Source of the DNA: Micromonospora haikouensis
GTDB lineage: Bacteria > Actinomycetota > Actinomycetes > Mycobacteriales > Micromonosporaceae
Length of the DNA stretch: 64,000 nucleotides
Direction: 5' to 3'
Assembly (NCBI RefSeq): GCF_900091595.1
Contig: NZ_FMCW01000021.1
Location: forward strand, 82,875-146,874
The notes below the pieces were generated by a model. The model had not been told where the DNA came from and did not search any database. It saw nothing but the letters and a program-made list of their open reading frames with translations. Both the position numbers and the translations under genes were made by a program. Of this stretch, positions 41,301 through 48,222 are shown piece after piece (position 1 is the stretch's first letter; every line of letters begins with the position of its first letter).

Positions 41301-42286
41301 CGAAGCTGGAGCTGCGCCTCGGCGACGCTGCCGAGTCGGAGATCGACCGGCGGGCCGCGCAGAACGTGCCGGAGAAGACCCCCGGTCGCGGCCTGACCCG
41401 CGACAAGCTGCACTTCCTGGCGGCGGTGTCGCGGATCGACGGCCGCCGCGACGTCGACGACCTGACGGAGGCGTCGGTCGCCCTGGCCGGGCACGTGGCG
41501 CGGGCGTGGCCGGGCGCCCCCGCCCCGAAGGTACGGCTGCTGCCGCGCCGGCTGCCCCTGGCCGAGCTGGCCCGGGTGGCCGACCGGTCGGCGCCGGGCC
41601 TGCCGATCGGCGTGAACGAGCAGGCGCTCGCCCCGGTCCACCTGGACCTGGCCAGCGAGCCGCACCTGACGGTGTTCGGCGACGCCGAGTGCGGCAAGAC
41701 CAACCTGCTGCGGGTGATCGCCCGGGGGATCGTCGAGCGCTACACCCCGGCCCAGGCCCGCCTGGTCATCGCCGACTACCGGCGTGGCCTGCTCGGCGCG
41801 GTCGAGGGCGAGCACCTGCTCGACTACGCCCCGTCCAACCAGGTCTTCGCCCAGGGGCTCGCGTCGATCCGCAGCGCCCTGTCCAACCGGCTGCCCGGCC
41901 CCGACGTCACCACCGCCCAGCTCCGCGACCGGAGCTGGTGGAAGGGGCCGGACCTCTACATCCTGGTGGACGACTACGACCTGGTCGCCTCCGGCGGCAG
42001 CAACCCGCTCAGCGCCCTGCACGAGCTGCTGCCGCAGGCCCGCGACATCGGCCTGCACCTGATCGTCACCCGCCGGATGGGCGGGGTGGCGCGGGCGCTG
42101 TATGAGCCGGTGCTGCAACGCCTGCGCGAGCTGGACTCGCCGGGCCTGCTGATGTCCGGCGCCCGGGAGGAGGGCCCGGTCTTCGGCACGCTGCGCCCGA
42201 GCCCGCAGCCGCCGGGCCGGGGCACGCTGGTGCGGCGGCGCGACGGCCAGCAGCTCATCCAGACGGCCTGGTCCGATCCGGCCTAG
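38324..42286 (+). CDS. eccC: Type VII secretion ATPase EccC (fused EccCa-EccCb)
   Basis: At 1,320 aa this is the full-length FtsK/SpoIIIE-type motor of the ESX system. Two N-terminal membrane helices (LLMILPMVCGVGAMAFLYAG; YVAGGLFGVSMLGMAIGSLS) are followed by a stalk and three ATPase domains with Walker A motifs GATGSGKS (477-484), GASLSGKS (833-840) and GDAECGKT (1119-1126). Walker B examples are LLIICDEFSELLAA and VLLVVDGWNTL. EccC binds substrate signals and powers export. GTG at 38324 with GGGGGAGGAG upstream; a much longer open frame upstream runs through eccE and eccD and is not the start. Confidence 0.96.
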   Translation: MSTVVFRRLPRQPGPALPRGEVLLESPPELPEPTPRGMGQLLMILPMVCGVGAMAFLYAGRGGGMMTYVAGGLFGVSMLGMAIGSLSNGGNDKAELNAERRDYMRYLAQMRKRTRRAAEQQRAAMTWRHPEPDALWSIAASRRLWERRVTEDDFGEARIAVGPQRLAVEIVPPETKPVEDLEPMSAIALRRFVRAHSTVPDLPTALSVRAFSRVVLRGEREPVLDLARATIGQLATFHAPDDLVVVVVAADDRQPAWNWVKWLPHAQHPGRTDAAGARRLVFATLAEAEESLADELAGRARFSPDAKPLTTAPHLVVVVDGGEVAATCQLTGPSLLGTTVVDLSGAVPRDAGRWLLCLDVGDGTAVDLVRGATTTRLGRPDRLTAAAAEGLARQLAPYRLSQQQAGAEEPLARSTELPDLLGVGDAAAVDVRQTWRPRSHRDRLRIPLGVGPDGNVVELDFKESAHEGMGPHGLVIGATGSGKSELLRTVVAALAVTHASEELNFVLVDFKGGATFASLDALPHTSAVITNLSDELPLVDRMRDALAGEMNRRQEVLRAAGNYVSRYEYEKARAAGEALEPMPSLLIICDEFSELLAAKPDFIDLFVMIGRLGRSLGVHLLLASQRLEEGKLRGLDTHLSYRIGLRTFSAVESRIVLGVPDAYELPSAPGHGYLKTDTATMLRFRAAYVSGPYRAPGEQARSAQALVRRRIVPYGTEFVPAPAPDLTAEPVAEPEQPAEGKAVAMLDVLIGRLAGQGRPAHQVWLPPLSEPPSLADLLGQLAVDPTYGLTTAGWAGRGRLTVPVGVVDRPYDQRRDPMMVELAGAGGNVVIVGASLSGKSTLLRSLLASLALTHTPREAQFFCLDFGGGALRSLDGLPHTAGVAGRRDTEAVRRTVAEVVGIIDEREQRFAQHGIDSVAAYRRRRAAGEFADDPFGDVLLVVDGWNTLRQEYEELEQTITNLANRGLGFGIHVVITAVRWAEIRINLRDLLGTKLELRLGDAAESEIDRRAAQNVPEKTPGRGLTRDKLHFLAAVSRIDGRRDVDDLTEASVALAGHVARAWPGAPAPKVRLLPRRLPLAELARVADRSAPGLPIGVNEQALAPVHLDLASEPHLTVFGDAECGKTNLLRVIARGIVERYTPAQARLVIADYRRGLLGAVEGEHLLDYAPSNQVFAQGLASIRSALSNRLPGPDVTTAQLRDRSWWKGPDLYILVDDYDLVASGGSNPLSALHELLPQARDIGLHLIVTRRMGGVARALYEPVLQRLRELDSPGLLMSGAREEGPVFGTLRPSPQPPGRGTLVRRRDGQQLIQTAWSDPA

Positions 42287-42373
42287 CCGCGTTCCGTCGG
42301 GGCCGGGGACGGACGCCGGGTGACCCGGTCCGGTAGCGTCGGGCCGATCGTCGACCGTGCAGAAGGGACCGTG

Positions 42374-42790
42374 GTGAGCACCTCGGGGGGATACGGGGGC
42401 GGCGGCGCCGTCGAGAACATGTTGCGTCAGGCGCAGGAGCAGCAGCGCCGGTTGGCCGAGTTGCAGCGGCGGCGCGCCGAGCTGCGGGTGCCGGGGGAGA
42501 GCCCGGATGGCCTGGTCCGGGTCACGGTCGACGGCGAGATGAAGATCGGCGACATCGAGATCAACGCCCGGGCGATGCGGCTGGACAGCTTCTCCCTCGC
42601 GGAGTCGCTCCAGGCCGCGATCGACGCGGCGTACGCGGCCTTCGGCGAGCAGCAGCAGGAGCTGCTCACCGAGATGCTCGGCGGCTCCGAGCTGGTCAGG
42701 AAGGCCCAGGACGGCACCCTGACCCCCCAGGACTGGTTCCGCCGGTTCGGGGTGGACCTGGACGACCCGTTCCGCGGCCTGCGCCGCTGA
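42374..42790 (+). CDS. YbaB/EbfC-like protein in the ESX operon (EspL-like)
   Basis: This 138-aa protein shows the YbaB/EbfC pattern: an N-terminal helix (MLRQAQEQQRRLAELQRRRA), a strand pair GLVRVTVDGEMKIGDIEIN, and a C-terminal helix FSLAESLQAAIDAAYAAFGE. Mycobacterial ESX-1 has a related protein, EspL, that chaperones substrates. A DNA-binding role is also possible. The start is GTG at 42374, with AGAAGGG 6 nt upstream; another GTG directly precedes it. It is the second gene of the eccC operon. Confidence 0.8.
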   Translation: MSTSGGYGGGGAVENMLRQAQEQQRRLAELQRRRAELRVPGESPDGLVRVTVDGEMKIGDIEINARAMRLDSFSLAESLQAAIDAAYAAFGEQQQELLTEMLGGSELVRKAQDGTLTPQDWFRRFGVDLDDPFRGLRR

Positions 42791-42809
42791 GCCCGGCAGG
42801 GAGACACGG

Positions 42810-43103
42810 ATGGCGAACAAGGTCGACGTCGAGGCGATCCGCAAGGCGGGCCGCAAGCTGGACGCCCCGGACGGCCCGATCCAGTACCTGCGCAACGTGC
42901 AGGCGCTGCTGGAGAGCGTGAAGCTGCCGAGCGGGTCGCTGACGTTCCTCGGCGGCGCGACCGTCGATGCGCACAACGCCTCGGTCGACGGCCACCTGGA
43001 AAACGTGAAGACCGGCGTCGAGCACCTGCACCGGGCGGCCGAGCAGCTCGAACAGACCGCGAAGAACTGGGAGAAGTCGGACCAGCCCTGGGTGGTCAAG
43101 TGA
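42810..43103 (+). CDS. Small helical ESX-associated protein
   Basis: This 97-aa helical protein (VEAIRKAGRKLDAPDGPIQY ... VDGHLENVKTGVEHLHRAAE) has WXG100-like length and genomic position but no WXG turn. It lies 19 nt after the YbaB-like gene and 31 nt before a membrane protein, so it is probably co-secreted or co-assembled with it. It starts at ATG 42810 with AGGGAGAC upstream. No relative of known function was recognised. Confidence 0.75.
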   Translation: MANKVDVEAIRKAGRKLDAPDGPIQYLRNVQALLESVKLPSGSLTFLGGATVDAHNASVDGHLENVKTGVEHLHRAAEQLEQTAKNWEKSDQPWVVK

Positions 43104-43134
43104 CCGCTCGGGAGCACCACGGGGGGAGCAGCCG

Positions 43135-43860
43135 ATGACGGAGATCCTGATCGCGAACGCGGCCGGAACGGTGACCGGCACGCACACCGTCGCCGCGGCG
43201 ACGGCACCGGTGCGGGGGCTGCTCCCGGCGGCCCGGGCCAACATCGCGTGGCTGGTCGGCGCGGGCCTCCTCGGCGCGTGGATCGCCTACCTCGAGACGT
43301 TCGACAACGACGAGGTCAACAGGTCCATCAAGGAGTGGGGCGACGCCGCCCGGCTGCTCGGCGCGGACCAGTTCGGCGAGGCCCTCGGGCAGGTGCCGCC
43401 GTCCGACGAGGAGTGGGACTTCGACGACCGGGACGCGTTCGAGCTCTTCCTCCGCAAGCTGGGGGCGGAGATCAACTCGCTGGCCGAGGCGTTCAACGCC
43501 AACAAGGAGAGCCTCACCGCCGCCCGCGACGCCTTCAACGACGCCGTGAACGCGCTGGTCGAGGCGCTCGTCCCGATCCTGATCGCGGTGATCGCGGCGG
43601 TCGCCCTCCAGGCGTTCCCGGCGACCGCACCCATCGCCGAGGCGATCGGGGTGGCCGGGCTGACCGTGAGCGTGGCGATCCTCGCCCTGGTCTTCGGCGA
43701 CATCAGCGCGCTGTTCACCAGCCTGATGGCGGGGCTGCAGAACAACAACCGGTTCGCCTTCGTGTCGGACTCCCGCCCCGGCTGGGCGGCCACCGGCGCC
43801 GACCCGGACATCAAGGACATCAAGATCGACTGGGTCAAGGACTCCAAGTTCTACCAGTGA
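43135..43860 (+). CDS. Membrane protein of the ESX operon, possible T7SS substrate
   Basis: This 241-aa protein has a membrane helix at about 36-54 (NIAWLVGAGLLGAWIAYLE), a hydrophilic acidic helical region (60-140: AEINSLAEAFNANKESLTAA), a paired hydrophobic stretch (about 141-200: LVPILIAVIAAVALQAF; GLTVSVAILALVFGDISALF) and a polar tail rich in Asp and Lys. It resembles WXG-like helical cores with membrane-inserting segments, as in PPE/EspB-like or LXG-toxin chaperone systems, but no motif decides this. ATG at 43135 with GGGGGGAGCAG upstream. Confidence 0.65.
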   Translation: MTEILIANAAGTVTGTHTVAAATAPVRGLLPAARANIAWLVGAGLLGAWIAYLETFDNDEVNRSIKEWGDAARLLGADQFGEALGQVPPSDEEWDFDDRDAFELFLRKLGAEINSLAEAFNANKESLTAARDAFNDAVNALVEALVPILIAVIAAVALQAFPATAPIAEAIGVAGLTVSVAILALVFGDISALFTSLMAGLQNNNRFAFVSDSRPGWAATGADPDIKDIKIDWVKDSKFYQ

Positions 43861-43872
43861 GAGGCGGCGACC

Positions 43873-44130
43873 TTGTTTGCGCTCACCATGCTTTCCCTGG
43901 CCTGCATCCCGGCCTTTCTCGTGCTGGGGCTGATCGCCCAGCTCTCGAAGGCGACCTGGGCCAGGCGGGCCACCGAGATCGCGGCCCTCACGGGCGTCGC
44001 CGCGCTGCTGCCGGTGGTGATCGAGCGGGCCTTCGAGAAGCCGGTGCTCTGGCCGGTCGTGGTGCTGCTGGCCGCGATTCTGGTGTTCGGCGTGGCGATG
44101 CACGTGCGGTCCTACCGCCAGCCCTCCTGA
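43873..44130 (+). CDS. Small two- to three-helix membrane protein in the ESX operon
   Basis: This 85-aa protein has three hydrophobic segments (MLSLACIPAFLVLGLIAQL; IAALTGVAALLPVVIERAF; WPVVVLLAAILVFGVAMHV) and follows the preceding membrane protein by 12 nt. TTG at 43873 with GAGGCGG upstream is the likely start, although ATG at 43888 is possible. It may stabilise the neighbouring membrane protein or act as an immunity-like partner. The function is unknown. Confidence 0.6.
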   Translation: MFALTMLSLACIPAFLVLGLIAQLSKATWARRATEIAALTGVAALLPVVIERAFEKPVLWPVVVLLAAILVFGVAMHVRSYRQPS

Positions 44131-44335
44131 CGTTCGTGGACCGGGTCCGATGAGGACCTTCCCCCGCAGGAGCCACCCCGGCGCGGCGACGGCGACGTGC
44201 TGACAGGGCTGCGCGGCGCGGACGGGGTCGGTTACGGTGCATCCTGAATGTCCGTCGGTGGGGTTGGTCGCCTTGCCACGGGGGAGGGGCGCGGCAGATT
44301 TCCGCCGCCACAACGATGACGGAAGGGTGTGAAGC

Positions 44336-44644
44336 ATGGCGTTCGAGGTCGACGCATCGACTCTGCATACCGCGGCGAATGACGTGCGGTCCACGCGCGG
44401 CGATGTCGACGGTGAGCTCAAGAAGCTGTGGAACGTGGTCGACGACCTGGCGATGGCCTGGAAGGGGCAGGCATCCTCGGGCTTCCAGCAGCTCATGCTG
44501 CGCTGGAACGAGGACACGGCCAAGCTGCTGACCGCGATGGACAACATCGCCGACCTGCTCGACAAGTCCGGCACGACCCACCAGGTCAACGACGAGGAGC
44601 AGCAGCAGATGCTGGACAAGTTCCACGCTGCGCTGAACCCGTGA
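44336..44644 (+). CDS. WXG100-family type VII secretion substrate (EsxB-like)
   Basis: This 102-aa WXG100 protein has WKG at 42-44 (DDLAMAWKGQASSGFQQLML) between two long helices. Such proteins fold as helical hairpins, pair with a sister WXG100 protein and are exported by EccC. The paired gene follows 28 nt later. ATG at 44336 has GGAAGGGTG upstream. A 205-bp gap before it may hold its promoter. Confidence 0.93.
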   Translation: MAFEVDASTLHTAANDVRSTRGDVDGELKKLWNVVDDLAMAWKGQASSGFQQLMLRWNEDTAKLLTAMDNIADLLDKSGTTHQVNDEEQQQMLDKFHAALNP

Positions 44645-44672
44645 CCGGCAGCCAGGCGTAGGGGAGGAAATC

Positions 44673-44954
44673 ATGAGCATCAAGGTCGACTACGCGGTTC
44701 TCGAGAGCAGCAACCAGCAGATGACCGCCATCTCGCGGACCATCGACGAGAAGCTCGACACGCTGCGGTCCATGCTGAGCAAGCTGCACTGGGAGGGCGA
44801 GGACCGCACCGCCTACGAGCAGCACCAGGCGCAGTGGGACGCCGCCGTCCGGGACATCAACAAGATCCTGAACGACATCGGCGGCGCGGTCGGCATCGCC
44901 CGCGAGAACTACGTCACCACGGAGATGAGCAACTCCAAGGTGTGGAACAGCTGA
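44673..44954 (+). CDS. WXG100-family type VII secretion substrate (EsxA-like) with YxxxE signal
   Basis: This 93-aa WXG100 protein has WEG at 40-42 (LHWEGEDRTAYEQHQAQW) and, after the second helix, a C-terminal YVTTE (80-84) matching the T7SS export signal YxxxD/E. It is the probable signal-bearing member of the heterodimer with the upstream WXG100 protein. ATG at 44673 with GGGGAGGAAATC upstream. A hairpin follows the stop. Confidence 0.93.
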   Translation: MSIKVDYAVLESSNQQMTAISRTIDEKLDTLRSMLSKLHWEGEDRTAYEQHQAQWDAAVRDINKILNDIGGAVGIARENYVTTEMSNSKVWNS

Positions 44955-44965
44955 GCTGACGCGGG

Positions 44966-45002
44966 AACGGCTCCGGTCCGGTCGAGCCGGATCGGAGCCG
45001 TT
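44966..45002 (+). terminator. Hairpin between WXG100 pair and mycosin gene
   Basis: AACGGCTCCG (44966-44975) pairs with CGGAGCCGTT (44993-45002) and the inner TCCGG/CCGGA extends the stem. It follows the abundant-type WXG100 genes and could attenuate transcription into the mycosin gene or stabilise the WXG100 mRNA. Confidence 0.55.
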
Positions 45003-45035
45003 CTGCGTGAGGGCCGACGAGAGCCGGGGGGAACG

Positions 45036-46292
45036 ATGCACACGGGGGGACACCGCCGACCGCTGCTGCGGTCCGCCGCCGCCACGCTGGCGCTGGTCAC
45101 CCTCGCCGGTGGCGGCCTGCTCGCCGCGCCCGCCCCGGCGCGCGCCGCCGACACGGTGCGCGGCCTCCAGTGGCACCTCGACTCGTTGCGCATTCCCGAG
45201 GCGCACAAGCTGTCCCGGGGCAGGGGCGTCACGGTCGCGGTGATCGACGGGGGGGTCTACGCCGCCCACCCCGACCTGCGCGGTCAGGTCCTGAAGGGCA
45301 CCTCGCTGTCCAGCGCGGTACGCGCCGACGGCCACGCCGACCCGGATCGCGAGCATGGCCACGGCACCGCGATGGCCGGCATCATCGCCGGCCGGGGCGG
45401 CGGGCCCATGCGCCTGCTCGGCATCGCCCCGGAGGCGAGGATCCTGCCGGTCGCGCTGGGCCAGCCCCGCGAATACGACATCGCGGGTGGCATCCGCTGG
45501 GCGGCTGACGCCGGAGCCGACGTGATCAACCTTTCTGTCGGCACCCCCGGCGACGATCCGCAGGTCACCGAGGCCGTTCAGTACGCGCTCGGCAAGGGCG
45601 CGGTGCTGGTGGCCGCCGCCGGCAACCGCAGCACCAACCAGGCCGTGCCGACTCCGGCCAACGTGCCCGGCGTGCTCGCGGTCGGGGGCACCGCGAGGAA
45701 CGGCTCGCGGTGGAGCGGGTCGGTCACCGGCCCGGAGCTGGTGCTCGCCGCGCCCGGTGAGCGGATCATCAGCTCGGTGCCGCCGCCGGTGTCGCCGAAC
45801 GGGTACGGCGTGGGCGACGGGACCAGCGACGCGGCGGCGATCGTCTCCGGGGTCGCCGCGTTGGTGCGGTCCCGCTATCCCCGGCTCGACGCCGCGAACG
45901 TGGTCAACCGGCTGATCCGCACCGCGCGCGACCGGGGCGCACCCGGCCGCGACCCGGAGTACGGCTTCGGCGGCGTCGACGTGCTGGCCGCGCTGACCGC
46001 GACCGTGCCCGAGGTGGACGGCAATCCGCTGCTGACCGGCGCTTCCCCGAGGCCGGGCGACCCCGACGCCGACTCCCCGGCCGACGACTCCGACGACGGT
46101 CGGCCGGCGGTCTCCTTCGGCCTGGCGGACAACGCCCCGATCCAGCTCGCGCTCTGCCTGCTGGCGGTGCTCCTGGCCGGCGTGGTGATCGTGGTGCTGG
46201 TCGTGGTCAACCGCCGGGCGGCCCGCCGCCGGGTCCCGGGCGGCCCGCCGGGCCCGCAGCCGCAGAGCCCGCAGGGCTCGCAGCCGCGCTGA
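45036..46292 (+). CDS. mycP: Mycosin (type VII secretion-associated S8 serine protease) MycP-like
   Basis: This 418-aa subtilisin-type protease has a signal peptide (about 1-38), the catalytic triad Asp71 (VAVIDGGV), His109 (EHGHGTAMAG) and Ser264 (GDGTSDAAAIVSG), oxyanion Asn197 (AAAGN), and a C-terminal anchor helix (LALCLLAVLLAGVVIVVLVV). Mycosins sit on the outer face of the ESX complex. It lacks the cysteine pair present in the second mycosin of this locus. ATG at 45036 with GGGGGGAACG upstream. Confidence 0.95.
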   Translation: MHTGGHRRPLLRSAAATLALVTLAGGGLLAAPAPARAADTVRGLQWHLDSLRIPEAHKLSRGRGVTVAVIDGGVYAAHPDLRGQVLKGTSLSSAVRADGHADPDREHGHGTAMAGIIAGRGGGPMRLLGIAPEARILPVALGQPREYDIAGGIRWAADAGADVINLSVGTPGDDPQVTEAVQYALGKGAVLVAAAGNRSTNQAVPTPANVPGVLAVGGTARNGSRWSGSVTGPELVLAAPGERIISSVPPPVSPNGYGVGDGTSDAAAIVSGVAALVRSRYPRLDAANVVNRLIRTARDRGAPGRDPEYGFGGVDVLAALTATVPEVDGNPLLTGASPRPGDPDADSPADDSDDGRPAVSFGLADNAPIQLALCLLAVLLAGVVIVVLVVVNRRAARRRVPGGPPGPQPQSPQGSQPR

Positions 46293-46329
46293 CACCGACA
46301 CCTGAGATACGGGGCCAGGGGAGGGCACC

Positions 46330-46869
46330 ATGAGCGACGAACGGAACGACCCGGACCGGGTGGAGGTCGACCTGCCCGTGCCGTTGCCGATCAACCCGCT
46401 GTACCCGGGGATGGGCGACATCCGGGGGATCAGCTTCGACCGGACCGGCGTGGACCAGGCCGAGACGCCGAGCGGTGTGGTCGCCGGCAAGGGCGAGAAG
46501 GGCGTCCAGACGGAGTGGGACGCCGGCAACCTCGACTCGGCCATCACCTGGCTGGAGACGCACGCCAGCTACCTCCACCGGCTCTCCTACGACATGGCCG
46601 ACATCTCCGAGAAGCTCGGGGGCGGCCAGGCCGTCGCCGGCAAGGGGCCGCTCGGCGGCTTCCCGTACGCCCTCCAGCTCGCCCAGCGGCACCAGCAGGT
46701 CTACACCGGCACGGAGGGCGGGCTGCGCACCCTCTCGGAAAACCTGTACTCGGCGGCCGAGGCGCTGCGCACGGTCAAGCGCAACTACGAGACCGCCGAG
46801 GGGGCCAACGAGATGACCGCGCAGGAGATGCAGCAGGCCTTCACCGACGCCGCCCGCGGCGGCAGCTAG
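46330..46869 (+). CDS. Helical ESX secretion-associated protein with YxxxE motif
   Basis: This 179-aa protein has a polar N-terminus (VEVDLPVPLPINPLYPGMGD) followed by helices (AITWLETHASYLHRLSYDMA; LRTLSENLYSAAEALRTVKR) and YETAE at 153-157, matching YxxxD/E. It precedes the WXG-domain protein by 17 nt, so it probably forms the signal-bearing partner of that protein. No WXG turn is present. ATG at 46330 with AGGGGAGGGCACC upstream. Confidence 0.75.
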   Translation: MSDERNDPDRVEVDLPVPLPINPLYPGMGDIRGISFDRTGVDQAETPSGVVAGKGEKGVQTEWDAGNLDSAITWLETHASYLHRLSYDMADISEKLGGGQAVAGKGPLGGFPYALQLAQRHQQVYTGTEGGLRTLSENLYSAAEALRTVKRNYETAEGANEMTAQEMQQAFTDAARGGS

Positions 46870-46886
46870 ATCGACGGGAGCGGAGC

Positions 46887-48200
46887 ATGGGGGACAAGAG
46901 CTGGGAGGACATGGCCCGGGAGGTCCTCGTCGAGGGCCGCCCGGCCGACGTGCAGAGCGCCGCGCTGGGCTGGCAGGAGCTGATCAAGAACGTCGATCAG
47001 GTCCGGGAGAGCCTGGAGAAGAACGTCAAGGACCTCGGCGCGGTCTGGAAGGGCCCGGCGTACGAGTCGTTCAAGACGCACATCGAGGGGCTCGCCAAGA
47101 ACGCCAAGTCGATCGTCGACGACATCGACAACCCGGGGCGGGGCAAGGTCAGCATCGTGACCACCCTGGAGACGGCCGCCCGCCAGCTGGAGGACGCCCA
47201 GAACAAGATGCCGATCCCGGCGGCCTGTGTCGGTGACGTCCTGGCCGCCCGCAACGGCGAGATCACCCTCGGGGTCGGGCTCTTCGAGACCCGGGTCACG
47301 GCGGAGGTCATGGGCAGCTGGCCGGTCGAGCAGCTCGGCAAGGTGGGCGACTGGGTGACCGGCTGGTTCTCCGACCAGGAGGGCGACGCCCGCAAGGTCT
47401 ACGACGAGGTCAACGGCAACTTCAAGGACCGCACCATGGAGGCGCCGGGCACGGTGACCTCCAACAACCTGGGGACCGGCCCGACGGAGGTGCCGAACCT
47501 CGGCGGCGGCCCGGGCGGCGGGGGCGCCGGCGGGGTCCCCTCGGTGGGCGGCATGCCTTCCACCGGCGGCGTCGGCGGCGCGTCCCCGACGGGCCTCGGC
47601 AAGCTGCCGGACGTCGGCGACGGCAAGCCCGACTTCGGGTCGACGACCCACCCGGACCTCACCCCGGTCACCGACCTCCCCGACACCGGGTCCGTGGACC
47701 CGGGCGGGCTGGACGACGGCTACGGGACCGGCCTGGCCGGTGCCGGCGGGCCGACCACCACCGGCCTCGGCTCGGGCGGGCTGGGCGGCGGCAGCGGCGC
47801 GGGTCTGTCCGGTGGCGGCGCGGGCGGCGGCATCCCCGGCGGCGGCGCGCTCGGCAAGACGGTCAGCCCCGGGCTGCCGCCGATGCTCGGCGGCGGTGCC
47901 GCCGGCGCGGGCCGGGGCGCCGGCCGGGGCGTGGGCGGCCGGCTCGGCGCGGGCAAGCCGGGCATGGGCGGCATGATGGCCCCCGGCATGGGCGGCGGTG
48001 CCGCCGGTGCCCGGGGCGCGGGCGGCCGGGCCGCCGGTGCCGGTCGGCCGGGTGGCGCGACGGCGGGCCGGGGCGGCGTGGCCGGCGCGGGCGGCGGGGC
48101 CGGCTACGCCGAGGAGGAGCAGGTGCGCAACACCTGGCTGGAGGAGGACGAGGACGTCTGGGGCGCGGGCGGCGACGCCACCCCCGGCATCCTGCGCTGA
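46887..48200 (+). CDS. Large WXG-domain protein with Gly-rich linker and conserved TWLxEDxxVW tail
   Basis: This 437-aa protein starts with a WXG-type helical domain (WKG at 54-56: DLGAVWKGPAYESFKTHIEG; then TTLETAARQLEDAQNKMPIP). Residues about 190-405 are Gly/Ala-rich and probably disordered (EspB/PPE-like low-complexity region). The last 26 residues carry NTWLEEDEDVWGAGG, matching the tail of the protein at 32201-33412. It is probably secreted by or attached to the T7SS together with the preceding helical protein. ATG at 46887 with GGGAGCGG upstream. Confidence 0.78.
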   Translation: MGDKSWEDMAREVLVEGRPADVQSAALGWQELIKNVDQVRESLEKNVKDLGAVWKGPAYESFKTHIEGLAKNAKSIVDDIDNPGRGKVSIVTTLETAARQLEDAQNKMPIPAACVGDVLAARNGEITLGVGLFETRVTAEVMGSWPVEQLGKVGDWVTGWFSDQEGDARKVYDEVNGNFKDRTMEAPGTVTSNNLGTGPTEVPNLGGGPGGGGAGGVPSVGGMPSTGGVGGASPTGLGKLPDVGDGKPDFGSTTHPDLTPVTDLPDTGSVDPGGLDDGYGTGLAGAGGPTTTGLGSGGLGGGSGAGLSGGGAGGGIPGGGALGKTVSPGLPPMLGGGAAGAGRGAGRGVGGRLGAGKPGMGGMMAPGMGGGAAGARGAGGRAAGAGRPGGATAGRGGVAGAGGGAGYAEEEQVRNTWLEEDEDVWGAGGDATPGILR

Positions 48201-48222
48201 CGGTGCGGCGGCCCGGCCGAGG

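Noticed and set aside
35111..42286. A 2,391-codon open frame on the plus strand
   Set aside because: Only its last 1,320 codons encode EccC. The upstream part is Arg/Pro/Gly-rich non-protein-like sequence running through eccE and eccD, whose own frames are convincing.
38150..43207. A 1,685-codon open frame antisense to eccC
   Set aside because: It is a GC-rich shadow of the eccC operon, with no domains and biased composition; eccC is certain.
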